Source: Mycobacterium bohemicum DSM 44277 (GTDB lineage Bacteria > Actinomycetota > Actinomycetes > Mycobacteriales > Mycobacteriaceae). Taken from it: DNA of 64,000 bases. The position numbers were made by a program, and so were the translations under genes. Shown here in pieces: positions 17,714-27,462 of this stretch (position 1 is its first letter; each line of letters begins with the position of its first letter). The notes under the pieces are model-generated. The model had not been told where the DNA came from, ran no database searches, and saw only the letters and a list, made by a program, of their open reading frames with translations. The stretch covers positions 69,577 through 133,576 of the forward strand of contig NZ_CSTD01000002.1 of the NCBI RefSeq assembly GCF_001053185.1, in the 5' to 3' direction.

Positions 17714-19687
17714 CTACTGTGACCGGGGCCACATATCAGGCAAACGGCGCAGGGTCTTGGGCGGGACGGCGGACGACACCAGCGACTCGGCGTCGATGGT
17801 GCGGGGCCGGTAGCGCAGGGCGGGCAGACGCGCGGCCATGGCCGCGACCGGGTCGTCGGGACGCCGCGCGGACAGCCCGGACAGGAAGGCCCACTCGTGC
17901 TCGTCGCTGCCGAAATAGACGACGTCGTCGAAGACGTCCCGGAAGCGCCGCCACGCCCCGCGCAGCGACCCGTTGCGCCACAGCGTCGGACAGCCGGCCT
18001 GGGTGACGACGACCCCGGCGACCCCGGCGATGTCGCGGCACCGTTCGAGGAAGTCCGCGTCGTAGAGCCGGTTGTGTTGCGCGGGTTCGGCCCGCTCGTC
18101 GGGCAGGTCCACGACCACGACGTCGTAGGGCACCCGGACGCGGCTGACGAAGGTCCAGCCGTCGCAGTAGTGCACGGTGACGGGGCCCAGTCCCCTTTCG
18201 GCCGAACGCAATTCGTCGACGCCGTAGCCGTAGGGCAGGTGCCGGGCGCACATCCGGACCGCCTCGGCGTCGATGTCGACGTGGTCGACGTGCGTCGCAC
18301 CGGCCGCCACGGCCAGCTGGCTCACCACGCCCTCGCCGGACCCGATGACCAGCACCCGTTCGACCCTCCCGGCCAGCAACAGCGCCGGCACCAGGAGGGC
18401 CTCGTGGTAGACGAGCTGGCTGAGTTCGGTGCTTTGGCGTTCACCGTCGCTGAACAGGGACACGCCCTGGCAGGTCCGGCCGATCACCACGTGTTGGTAC
18501 GGCGTGCGGGTCTCGCAGATCACCTCGGAGACGCGCCAGCTGCGGGTGAGCCCGGGCGCGAGCGTTTCGGTGATCTCCCGCGGCGGCGCCGCGCAGGCGG
18601 GACCGCCGACAAACGTCGTCGTCAGTGGCGCAAAGCCGTTGAACGCCGTCGATGAGTAGCTGGCGGTGTATGCGCCGGTGTCCTCGATCCGGACGCGGTC
18701 GCCGGGCCGCAGCGTCACCGGCAGCGGGTAGCTGCGGTAGAGCACGTCGTCGCCGTCGCAGGTGGGTCCGGCGACGACGGCATCCGAAAGCGGGTCGGCG
18801 TCACGCTCGGTGCCCAGCCGGTACCGGATGTACTCGTTCTCCGTCTCGGCCAGGCCGCCGTAGCGGCCGATGTCCAGGTACACCCAGCGCCGGCCGTCGG
18901 TACCGGCGCGCACCGATACCACCTCGCAGCTGATGGTGCCGGCCGAACCGACGAGCACCCGCCCCGGCTCGATGACCAGGCGTGGCTGCCGGCTGCCGAA
19001 GTGGCGCGCCAGCGCGGACAGGATCGCGTCGGCGAATGCCTCCAGGGGCGGGGCGCCGGTCGCGTACGGGAGCGGGAACCCGCCCCCCACGTTGAGGGTC
19101 GTCAGGTCCTCGAGTTCATCGAAAATAGCTGCGGCCGAACGGATTCCCAGCTCCCACGCGCCGGGCTGGAGTTGCTGTGAGCCCACGTGGAAGCAGACGC
19201 CGTCGGGCCGTAGCCCAAGGTGCCGCGCCCGCCTGAGCAGCGCCGGCGCCGCCTCGGGGGCGCAGCCGAACTTGTGCGCGAACGGCGTCACCGACGACGG
19301 AAACGCCGGCGCGATCCGGCATTCGACGTGGCATTCCGCGCCCGCTTCGGCGGCGCCCTCGGCGATCGCCGTCAACCCCAGCTCGGTGTCGAAGGCGAAT
19401 CGCCGCACGCCGCGGGTGCGCGCCGCGGCCACGGCCGCCGAGTGGTGAATGGGATTGCCGTAGCTCAAGAGCCGGGCGCCGACCCCGGCGGACGCGCAGG
19501 CATCGATCTCGCCGACCGACGCCACGTCGAACGCGGCGCCCTCGTCGGCGAGCAGGCGCAGCACCGCCTGGGCCGGGTTCGCCTTGACCGCGTACCGGAT
19601 CCGCGCGCCGGGCAGCAGGGCCCGCAACGCCCGGACGTTCACCCGCACCCGATCGAGATCCATGGTCAACAGGGGCGTCTCGGGCAC
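17714..19687 (-). CDS. Fused ornithine/lysine decarboxylase-like and spermidine synthase-like protein
   Basis: A 657-residue bifunctional protein. Residues 1 to about 375 form a fold-III PLP decarboxylase: AVKANP holds the PLP lysine (Lys35), followed by FHVGSQ, VGGGFP, EPGR and CDGDD (Cys310), the last matching the catalytic Cys-Asp of ornithine decarboxylases. Residues from about 385 form a spermidine-synthase-like methyltransferase fold: QSTELSQLVYHEA (Tyr427), the nucleotide loop VLVIGSGEG (445-453), DHVDID and VVVDLPDE. It could make putrescine and pass it straight to aminopropylation. That would need decarboxylated S-adenosylmethionine, for which no gene is visible. The GSGEG loop differs from the usual GGGDG, so another donor is possible. 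Confidence 0.88.
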   Translation of the reverse strand: MPETPLLTMDLDRVRVNVRALRALLPGARIRYAVKANPAQAVLRLLADEGAAFDVASVGEIDACASAGVGARLLSYGNPIHHSAAVAAARTRGVRRFAFDTELGLTAIAEGAAEAGAECHVECRIAPAFPSSVTPFAHKFGCAPEAAPALLRRARHLGLRPDGVCFHVGSQQLQPGAWELGIRSAAAIFDELEDLTTLNVGGGFPLPYATGAPPLEAFADAILSALARHFGSRQPRLVIEPGRVLVGSAGTISCEVVSVRAGTDGRRWVYLDIGRYGGLAETENEYIRYRLGTERDADPLSDAVVAGPTCDGDDVLYRSYPLPVTLRPGDRVRIEDTGAYTASYSSTAFNGFAPLTTTFVGGPACAAPPREITETLAPGLTRSWRVSEVICETRTPYQHVVIGRTCQGVSLFSDGERQSTELSQLVYHEALLVPALLLAGRVERVLVIGSGEGVVSQLAVAAGATHVDHVDIDAEAVRMCARHLPYGYGVDELRSAERGLGPVTVHYCDGWTFVSRVRVPYDVVVVDLPDERAEPAQHNRLYDADFLERCRDIAGVAGVVVTQAGCPTLWRNGSLRGAWRRFRDVFDDVVYFGSDEHEWAFLSGLSARRPDDPVAAMAARLPALRYRPRTIDAESLVSSAVPPKTLRRLPDMWPRSQ

Positions 19688-19721
19688 AGCAGGTCAGAGT
19701 AGTGCCCCGCCCGAGAGCCCG

Positions 19722-21365
19722 CTAAGTGCCGGGGTGCGCCGGCAACGAAAAATGTTCGGGCGGCACGGTCGGGCCGCTCGGCGCCTGCGTCGACAGCGGC
19801 GTGGTGATCCCGTCGACGACCTCGGTGACGTTTCCGGTGAGCCGCTCGTAGTTGAGGGTGCCGTGCTGGAAGTTCTGCGTGATCTGCAGCGGCTCTTGGA
19901 TTTCCGCACTGGTCGGCAGCCCCAGCGGGCCGCGCTCGTAGCTCAGCGAGGCCCAGGCGTCGTAGATGGCTCCGGTGACGGGCTGCGGCCCGGTGACCGG
20001 AGACCAGTACATCGCGCCCTTGGTGAAAGTGACGTAGCGCGCATCGCCTTCCGCGCTGTCTTCCGGCGAGGTCGGCGCGCCGAGCACGCTGTTCATCCCG
20101 CCGAGTTCCTGCCAGTGGTCATAGATCGCGCCGCCCTGCAGCGCCTTGATCAACTCCTCCGGCGGATCGTTGAAATGCGCTGCGATTTCTCGTACTTCGT
20201 CCATCAGCGCGTACGCCGCGTTGCCGGGGCAGTCGGTGTTGCCCACGTCGCGGTGGGTGAAGATGGTGGGCAGCGTCGCGACCGTGCCGGCCGCGAAGGT
20301 GGTGTAGTGGCTGCCGGCGGACTCCAGTTGCACCGTGCCCCGGGGGTCGACGCCGTCCATGCCCAGCCGCCAGCCCAGCAGTCGGCCCAAGGAGCGGAGC
20401 TGCAACGGCGTCGGCGGCACGTCGTCGAAGTTTCCGATCATCGCCACGCCCCAGGTGTTGCGGTTGAACCCGCCGGTGTGGAAGCCCTCGACCGCCTTGG
20501 TGAGGCCGCCGGCGCTGCCCTCGAACACCTGGCCGTACTTGTCCACCAGCGCGTTGTAGGCGATGTCGCACCAGCCCAGCGTCTTGCTGTGGTAGGTGTA
20601 AATCGCCTTGACGATGCCGGCCGACTCGAGCGGTGAGTAGTCGTTACTGCCGGCGGTGTGGTGCACCACCGCGGCGCGAATGCCGTTGTCGTACTGCGGG
20701 GTACCGCACCGAAGCGACTCGTCGGCGCCCCATTCCGCCCGACTGATGATGGCGGGGGCCTGGCCGGGCATCAGGACTCCGGCCGGCGGCGTCCACTGGG
20801 TGTGGGCGGGCGCCTGTGGCGGCGAGATGAGGATCGCGGAGATGTTCTGCCCGAAGGGCTGCTCCCGCGACGCCGGCCGGTAGCCGAGGTCGTCCGGGGG
20901 GCTCGCCGCCTCCTGGGGCCGGGTCACCGGGGCGTCGAGCGGACGGGTGACCGCGATCTGCACCGTCGTGGTGGTGCCGACGAACACCGGGTCGGTGCTG
21001 CGCGGCCCTTCGCTCGGGTCCTCGCCGGACCTGCCGCCGGCCACCGGATCGGGGGCCGCCGTCTCGTACTCGGTCCGATACCACGGCCCCCACGAGCCGT
21101 CGGGGTGCTTGGCCCGCACCCGCGTCGAGGTGCCGGCCAGGTCACCGGTGAGCGCGACCAGGGAGAACGGTGTCTGCTGGCTCAGCTCGCGCACGGTGAC
21201 GCCGCCACCCAGGCCGACCAGGGGCTGCTCGCTGAATTGCGTGTCCTGGGTCCGCGGCGGTTCCGCGGCGGGGCGGTCGCGCGTCGCGTGCCCGACCCAC
21301 GTCACGATGACGACGGTCGCCGCGATGGCGGTGAGCATCGTCGTCGGCGAGCGGGTGCGAGACAT
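19722..21365 (-). CDS. Exported N-acetylmuramoyl-L-alanine amidase with LGFP repeats (Rv3811)
   Basis: A 547-residue exported protein. An N-terminal membrane anchor or signal (about 9-26) is followed by a Pro-rich region. A peptidoglycan-recognition/amidase_2 domain comes next, with zinc ligands in VVHHTAG (His235 or His236) and THRDVGNTDCPG. After it lie LGFP-type repeats (IYDHWQELGG..LGAPTS, IYDAWASL..LGLPTS) thought to bind the cell wall. It should cleave the stem peptide from peptidoglycan. Position matches Rv3811. The start ATG at 21365 has no clear ribosome site, which fits the leaderless promoter noted just upstream. A 34-base gap separates its end from the decarboxylase fusion gene. 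Confidence 0.9.
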   Translation of the reverse strand: MSRTRSPTTMLTAIAATVVIVTWVGHATRDRPAAEPPRTQDTQFSEQPLVGLGGGVTVRELSQQTPFSLVALTGDLAGTSTRVRAKHPDGSWGPWYRTEYETAAPDPVAGGRSGEDPSEGPRSTDPVFVGTTTTVQIAVTRPLDAPVTRPQEAASPPDDLGYRPASREQPFGQNISAILISPPQAPAHTQWTPPAGVLMPGQAPAIISRAEWGADESLRCGTPQYDNGIRAAVVHHTAGSNDYSPLESAGIVKAIYTYHSKTLGWCDIAYNALVDKYGQVFEGSAGGLTKAVEGFHTGGFNRNTWGVAMIGNFDDVPPTPLQLRSLGRLLGWRLGMDGVDPRGTVQLESAGSHYTTFAAGTVATLPTIFTHRDVGNTDCPGNAAYALMDEVREIAAHFNDPPEELIKALQGGAIYDHWQELGGMNSVLGAPTSPEDSAEGDARYVTFTKGAMYWSPVTGPQPVTGAIYDAWASLSYERGPLGLPTSAEIQEPLQITQNFQHGTLNYERLTGNVTEVVDGITTPLSTQAPSGPTVPPEHFSLPAHPGT

Positions 21366-21371
21366 CAGCTG

Positions 21372-21377
21372 ATGTTA
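21372..21377 (-). promoter_or_regulatory. Candidate -10 element of a leaderless amidase promoter
   Basis: On the minus strand TAACAT matches TANNNT and ends six bases before the ATG at 21365, the spacing expected if transcription starts on the A of ATG. The surrounding 35 bases are unusually AT-rich for this genome, and no ribosome site is present. Confidence 0.5.
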
Positions 21378-21446
21378 CTTATGTTTCTGGTGTTATTGAT
21401 GAGGCGACACGGCACATCGGCCGCGCAACTGGTCCACAACTGTTTC

Positions 21447-21509
21447 GACGGCACCGCAGAGACGGGGTGGCCGGACATTCACGTCCGTGCGCTTCCCTGC
21501 GGTGCCGTC
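21447..21509. terminator. 13-base perfect inverted repeat between erp and the amidase gene
   Basis: Arms at 21447-21459 (GACGGCACCGCAG) and 21497-21509 are perfect reverse complements separated by 37 bases, which themselves hold a small GGAC/GTCC stem. It lies about 70-130 bases after the erp stop and upstream of the amidase promoter on the minus strand. It may end the erp transcript or be a structured regulatory or repeat element. There is no T-run on the minus-strand side. Confidence 0.45.
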
Positions 21510-21552
21510 TGGCGACAGGTATTACTTCCGGCTACCGGCGATGGCTCGCCGT

Positions 21553-21590
21553 TAGACGGGGGGCCTAGACGGGGGGCCTAGACGGGGGGC
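21553..21590. repeat. 13-base tandem repeat, three copies, over the erp stop codon
   Basis: TAGACGGGGGGCC occurs at 21553-21565 and 21566-21578, with a third copy from 21579 that diverges at its last base. On the erp strand each copy presents GTCTAG or GTCTAA near the end of the gene. The first copy read by the ribosome supplies the stop codon. Since 13 is not a multiple of three, copy-number change keeps termination but alters the 3' flank. Confidence 0.8.
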
Positions 21591-22555
21591 AGCGTGGGCA
21601 CGGCCCCCGCGGCGGCCGGCAGGGCACCGGCGGCCGCAGGCAACGCGCCCGCGGCAGCGCCCGGCAGCGCGGCCGCCGCACCCGGCAGGGCGCCCGCGGC
21701 ACCCGCCGCGGCCGGCAGCGCACCCGCGGCGGCACCCGGCAATGCGGCGGCGGCACCCGGTGCCGCGGCGGCACCGTGCTGGACGCTTTGCATGATCGCC
21801 GGCATGACCAGGCCCTTCAGCAGGTCGATGGCCTGACCCGCGCCCAGCTGGTTGGCGGCCTGCATGACGTCGTTTATGAGTCCGCCACCGCCTCCGCCGC
21901 CGCCACCGCCCAGGCCGGTACCGCTCCCGACCGGCGACGCACCGCCGAGCGTCGAGGGGTCACCGATGATCGGATAGGTGCCACCGGCACCCGGGTCCAA
22001 TCCGGTCTGCGATTCGATCGGCACCTCACTGGGGGCCAGCGTGGCGGCGCCCGCACCCGGGGTGACGCCGGCCGGGCTGGTCAGCCCGGGGTTGGACAGC
22101 GCCGGGTTCAGCCCCGCGGCCGGGGTGGTGACGCCCACACCCGGGGTCGTCGCGCTCACTCCCGGGGTGGTGGGAAGCGCACCGGGCGCGGTGAGGCCGG
22201 GGGTCGTCGGCGCCAAACCGGGACTGGTCAACGCCGGGCTCGTCAAGCCGGGACTGGTCAGGCCGGGGCTCGTCAGGCCCGGGCTGGTGAGGCCCGGCGT
22301 CGCGGCCGCGCCCCCACTCAGGGCCGGCACGGGCGGCAGGTTGATGCCGAACTGCGAGAGCCCCTGCGACAGCGCGCCCATCAGCTCACCGGGAAGGTCG
22401 GTGATCTGGGCCGCCTGCTTGAACTCGTGGTGCTCGGGCGGCTTGGGGCCAGCCGTCGACTCGTAAACAAGGAAGTATGCGCATGGACTCGCCACTGCCA
22501 GGGCGGCGGCCGCGCTCATGGCTGTCGAAAGCTTGCGTCGGCGTCGGTTCGGCAC
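21578..22555 (-). CDS. erp: Exported repetitive protein Erp (PirG)
   Basis: A 325-residue exported surface protein needed for virulence and envelope stability in pathogenic mycobacteria. It starts VPNRRRRKLSTAM, with a signal sequence (about 12-32), then a conserved N-terminal domain. A central PGLTS repeat region follows, at about residues 85-130. After a Gly-rich spacer comes a domain reading DVMQAANQLGAGQAIDLLKG. The C-terminus is a lineage-specific run of AALPGAAAGALPAAAG units ending PTLPPV. The frame is open to 22636, but the GTG at 22555 has GAGGAG before it and matches Erp of M. tuberculosis. It is divergent from glf. Confidence 0.93.
   Translation of the reverse strand: MPNRRRRKLSTAMSAAAALAVASPCAYFLVYESTAGPKPPEHHEFKQAAQITDLPGELMGALSQGLSQFGINLPPVPALSGGAAATPGLTSPGLTSPGLTSPGLTSPALTSPGLAPTTPGLTAPGALPTTPGVSATTPGVGVTTPAAGLNPALSNPGLTSPAGVTPGAGAATLAPSEVPIESQTGLDPGAGGTYPIIGDPSTLGGASPVGSGTGLGGGGGGGGGGLINDVMQAANQLGAGQAIDLLKGLVMPAIMQSVQHGAAAAPGAAAALPGAAAGALPAAAGAAGALPGAAAALPGAAAGALPAAAGALPAAAGAVPTLPPV
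22200..22310. repeat. PGLTS-coding tandem repeats in erp
   Basis: Repeated 15-base units encode PGLTS and close variants (PALTS, PGLAP). This is the variable region that gives the exported repetitive protein its name, and repeat number differs between mycobacterial species. The second repeat zone, Ala-Leu-Pro-Ala-Ala-Ala-Gly, lies at about 21590-21780. Confidence 0.75.
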
Positions 22556-24012
<1,457 letters not shown>

Positions 24013-24013
<1 letters not shown>

Positions 24014-25923
24014 TGACCGCCGTCAGCCTGCTGTCCCGGATCATCCTGCCCCGCCCGGGCGAGCCGCTGGACGTGCGCAAGCTCTACCTCGAGGAGTCGG
24101 CCACCAACGCGCGGCGCGCACACGCGACCAGCCGCACGTCGCTGCAGATCGGCGCGGAGTCCGAGGTGTCGTTCGCCACGTACTTCAACGCGTTCCCGGC
24201 CAGCTACTGGCGCCGCTGGAGCATCTGCACGTCCGTGGTGCTGCGCGTCGAGGTCGAGGGCGCCGGCCGCGTCGACGTCTACCGCACCAAGGCGACCGGC
24301 GCCCGCATCTTCGTCGAGGGCCGCCAGTTCGGGAGCGCCGAGGACGAGTCGCAGGTGGTCGAAATCGAGGTCCCGCTCAAGCCTTTCGAGGACGGCGGCT
24401 GGATCTGGTTCGACATCACCACCGACACCAAGGTCACCCTGCTCAGCGGCGGCTGGTATGCGACCGAACCCGCGCCGGTCAAGGCCAACATCGCCGTCGG
24501 CATCCCGACCTTCAACCGCCCGGCGGACTGCGCGAACGCGCTGGCCGAACTGACCGCCGACCCGCTGGTCGACGAGGTCATCGGGGCGGTGATCGTGCCC
24601 GACCAGGGCACCCGCAAGGTGCGCGACCATCCCGACTTCCCGGCCGCGGCCGCGCGGCTGGGCAATCGGCTGTCGATTCACGACCAGCCCAACCTCGGTG
24701 GCTCGGGCGGCTACAGCCGGGTGATGTACGAGGCGCTGAAAAACACCGACTGCCAACAGATCCTGTTCATGGACGACGACATCCGCATCGAGCCGGACTC
24801 GATCCTGCGGGTGCTCGCGATGCACCGCTTCGCCAAGAGCCCGATGCTGGTGGGCGGCCAGATGCTCAACCTGCAGGAGCCGTCGCACCTGCACATCATG
24901 GGCGAGGTCGTCGACCGGTCGAACTTCATGTGGACCGCCGCACCGCACGCCGAATACGACCACGACTTCGCCGAATACCCGTTGAACGACAAGGAAGATC
25001 GCAGCAAGCTGCTGCACCGTCGCATCGACGTCGACTACAACGGCTGGTGGACGTGCATGATCCCCCGCCAGGTCGCCGAGGAGCTGGGACAGCCGCTGCC
25101 GCTGTTCATCAAGTGGGACGACGCCGACTACGGCCTGCGGGCCGCCGAGCACGGCTACCCGACCGTCACGCTGCCCGGCGCGGCCATCTGGCACATGGCC
25201 TGGAGCGACAAGGACGACGCGATCGACTGGCAGGCCTACTTCCACCTGCGCAACCGGTTGGTGGTGGCGGCGATGCACTGGGACGGCGATGCGTCCGGCC
25301 TGGTCCGCAGTCACCTCAAGGCGACGCTGAAACACCTTGCCTGCCTTGAATATTCGACCGTGGCGATCCAGAACAAGGCCATCGACGACTTCCTGGCCGG
25401 CCCCGAGCACATCTTCTCGATCCTGGAGTCGGCGCTGCCCGAGGTGCACCGCATCCGCAAGGGGTATCCCGACGCGGTCGTGCTGCCGGCGGCCAGCGAG
25501 CTGCCCCCGCCGGCACAGAAGAGCAAGGCGATGAAGCCGCCGGTGAACCCCGTGTCGATCGGCTACCGGCTGGCCCGCGGCATCCTGCACAACATGACCG
25601 CCGCCGACCCCGCCCACCACGAGCGCCCCGAGTACAACGTCGCGACCCAGGACGCGCGCTGGTTCCGGCTGTGCACGCTCGACGGCGCCACCGTCACGAC
25701 CGCCGACGGATGCGGCGTGGTGTACCGCAAGCGCGACCGCGCCAAGATGTTCTCCCTGCTGGCGGCCTCGCTGCGCCGCCAGCGTCAGCTCGCGGCGCGG
25801 TTCGACGAGATGCGCCGGGTCTACCGGGAGGCGCTACCGGTGCTTTCCAGCAAGCAGAAGTGGGAGACGGTGCTGCAGCCGACCGCGGACCCGCCGATCG
25901 CGTCCGGGCGCGCGCATGCCTGA
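24013..25923 (+). CDS. glfT2: Galactofuranosyltransferase GlfT2
   Basis: A 636-residue GT-A fold transferase that polymerises most of the galactan on the decaprenyl-linked carrier, adding galactofuranose with alternating beta(1-5) and beta(1-6) links. Visible features are an N-terminal beta-sandwich, the NLGGSGGYSR segment, the metal-binding MDDDIR (Asp254-256), WDDADYG with the catalytic acidic pair, and the His of WHMAW. Its length matches Rv3808c (637). It overlaps glf by one base. The following phosphatase starts eight bases inside its 3' end. Confidence 0.97.
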
Positions 25924-26455
25924 ATCGGCGCCGCCGAGCGGCGAAGTGGCCGCGCTGGTCGCCGTGCAGTCCGCGCTGGCCGGCCGCCCCGGCGTGTTGT
26001 CGGCGGCGCGCGGCCTGTCGTACTTCGGGGAGCACGGCATCGGCTGGCTGGCCGTGGCCGCGCTCGCCGCGGTGCTGATGCCGGCGCGTCGCCGCGGGTG
26101 GCTGGTGGCCGGCGCCGGCGCGTTCGTCGCGCACGCCGCCGCCGTGGTGGTCAAGCGGATCGTGCGCCGGCAGCGCCCGCACCATCCCGCGGTGGCGGTG
26201 AACGTCGGCACCCCGAGCCGGTTGAGCTTTCCGTCCGCGCATGCCACCTCGACCACGGCGGCGGCCATCCTGATGGGCCGGGTCACCGGGCTTCCCCTGC
26301 CCGCGGTGCTGGTTCCGCCGATGGCGCTGTCGCGCTTGGTGCTGGGGGTGCACTATCCCAGCGACGTGGCGTTCGGCATCGCGTTGGGCGCCGTCGTCGC
26401 GGGGGTCGCCGTCCGGTTGGACGACCGGATCGAAGGTGGAGCAGCACATGAGTGA
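25916..26455 (+). CDS. PAP2-family decaprenylphosphoryl-5-phosphoribose phosphatase (Rv3807c)
   Basis: A 179-residue membrane phosphatase of the PAP2 superfamily. Motifs are KRIVRRQRP (KxxxxxxRP), PSAH and SRLVLGVHYPSD (SRxxxxxHxxxD), with four to five membrane segments. It is the candidate enzyme that removes phosphate from decaprenylphosphoryl-5-phosphoribose to give decaprenylphosphoryl-ribose, the substrate of DprE1. The gene overlaps both neighbours: it begins within glfT2 and ends within the first codons of ubiA. This arrangement puts it directly next to the enzyme that makes its substrate. Confidence 0.92.
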   Translation: MPESAPPSGEVAALVAVQSALAGRPGVLSAARGLSYFGEHGIGWLAVAALAAVLMPARRRGWLVAGAGAFVAHAAAVVVKRIVRRQRPHHPAVAVNVGTPSRLSFPSAHATSTTAAAILMGRVTGLPLPAVLVPPMALSRLVLGVHYPSDVAFGIALGAVVAGVAVRLDDRIEGGAAHE

Positions 26456-27356
26456 AGACGTGGTGACCGGATCCTCGGGAAACCTGCTGACCGGGGTGAT
26501 CAAGGCGATGCGCCCGCGGCAATGGGTGAAGAACGTGATCGTGCTGGCCGCGCCGCTGGCCGCGCTGGGCGGCCCGGTCCGCTACGACTATGCCGACGTG
26601 CTGACCGAGGTGTCGGTGGCGTTCGCGGTGTTCTGCCTGGCGGCGTCGTCGATATACCTGGTCAACGACGCCCGCGACGTCGAGGCCGACCGCGAGCACC
26701 CCACCAAGCGCTTCCGGCCGATCGCGGCCGGCGTGGTGCCCGAGTGGCTGGCCTACACCCTGGCCGTGGCGTTCGGCGCGGCCTCCCTGGCCATCTCCTG
26801 GTGGCTGACCCCGAACCTGGCGCTGGTGATGGCCGTCTACATCGGCATGCAGCTGGGCTACTGCTTCGGGCTCAAACACCAGGCGGTGCTGGACATCTGC
26901 ATCGTCTCGTCGGGGTTCTTGCTCCGGGCCATCGCCGGCGGCGCGGCCACCAAAATCCCGCTGTCGCAGTGGTTTTTGCTGTTCGTGGCCTTCGGGTCGC
27001 TGTTCATGGTGGCCGGCAAGCGCTATGCCGAGCTGCAAGTCGCCGAGCGCACCGGCGCGGCCATCCGCAAGGCGCTGGAGAGTTACACCAGCACCTACCT
27101 GCGGTTCGTGTGGACGATGTCGGCCACCGCGGTCGTGGTGTGTTACGGCCTGTGGGCCTTCGAGCGCGACCGCCACTCGGGATCGTGGTTCGCGGTCTCG
27201 ATGGTCCCGTTCACCATCGCGATCCTGCGCTACGCGGTGGACGTCGACGGCGGGCTGGCCGGGGAGCCCGAGGACATCGCACTGCGCGACCGGGTCCTGC
27301 AGCTGCTGGCGCTGGCCTGGATCGCAACAGTGGGAGCCGCCGTTGCCTTCGGCTAG
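26448..27356 (+). CDS. ubiA: Decaprenyl-phosphate phosphoribosyltransferase (DPPR synthase)
   Basis: A 302-residue UbiA-superfamily prenyltransferase that joins 5-phosphoribosyl diphosphate to decaprenyl phosphate, the first committed step to the arabinose donor. The Asp-rich motif NDARDVEADREHP lies near residues 75-87, followed by PTKRFRP. About nine membrane segments are present. An upstream in-frame ATG exists at 26436, but the ATG at 26448 gives the family start MSEDVV and has GGTGGAG before it. It overlaps the phosphatase gene by eight bases. Confidence 0.95.
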   Translation: MSEDVVTGSSGNLLTGVIKAMRPRQWVKNVIVLAAPLAALGGPVRYDYADVLTEVSVAFAVFCLAASSIYLVNDARDVEADREHPTKRFRPIAAGVVPEWLAYTLAVAFGAASLAISWWLTPNLALVMAVYIGMQLGYCFGLKHQAVLDICIVSSGFLLRAIAGGAATKIPLSQWFLLFVAFGSLFMVAGKRYAELQVAERTGAAIRKALESYTSTYLRFVWTMSATAVVVCYGLWAFERDRHSGSWFAVSMVPFTIAILRYAVDVDGGLAGEPEDIALRDRVLQLLALAWIATVGAAVAFG

Positions 27357-27462
27357 CCCCGAACTGACCGGGCGCAGCGCGCTCAATCGCCTGCGGCGCG
27401 GTCCGGTGGTCAGGCGGGCCGGTTGGCCCTTCGGGCGATCCGGGTTTCCCTACGACGCCGTC

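Noticed and set aside
21590..22310. A CRISPR array in the erp repeats
   Set aside because: The repeats are coding, short and contiguous, with no spacers, and no cas gene is present.
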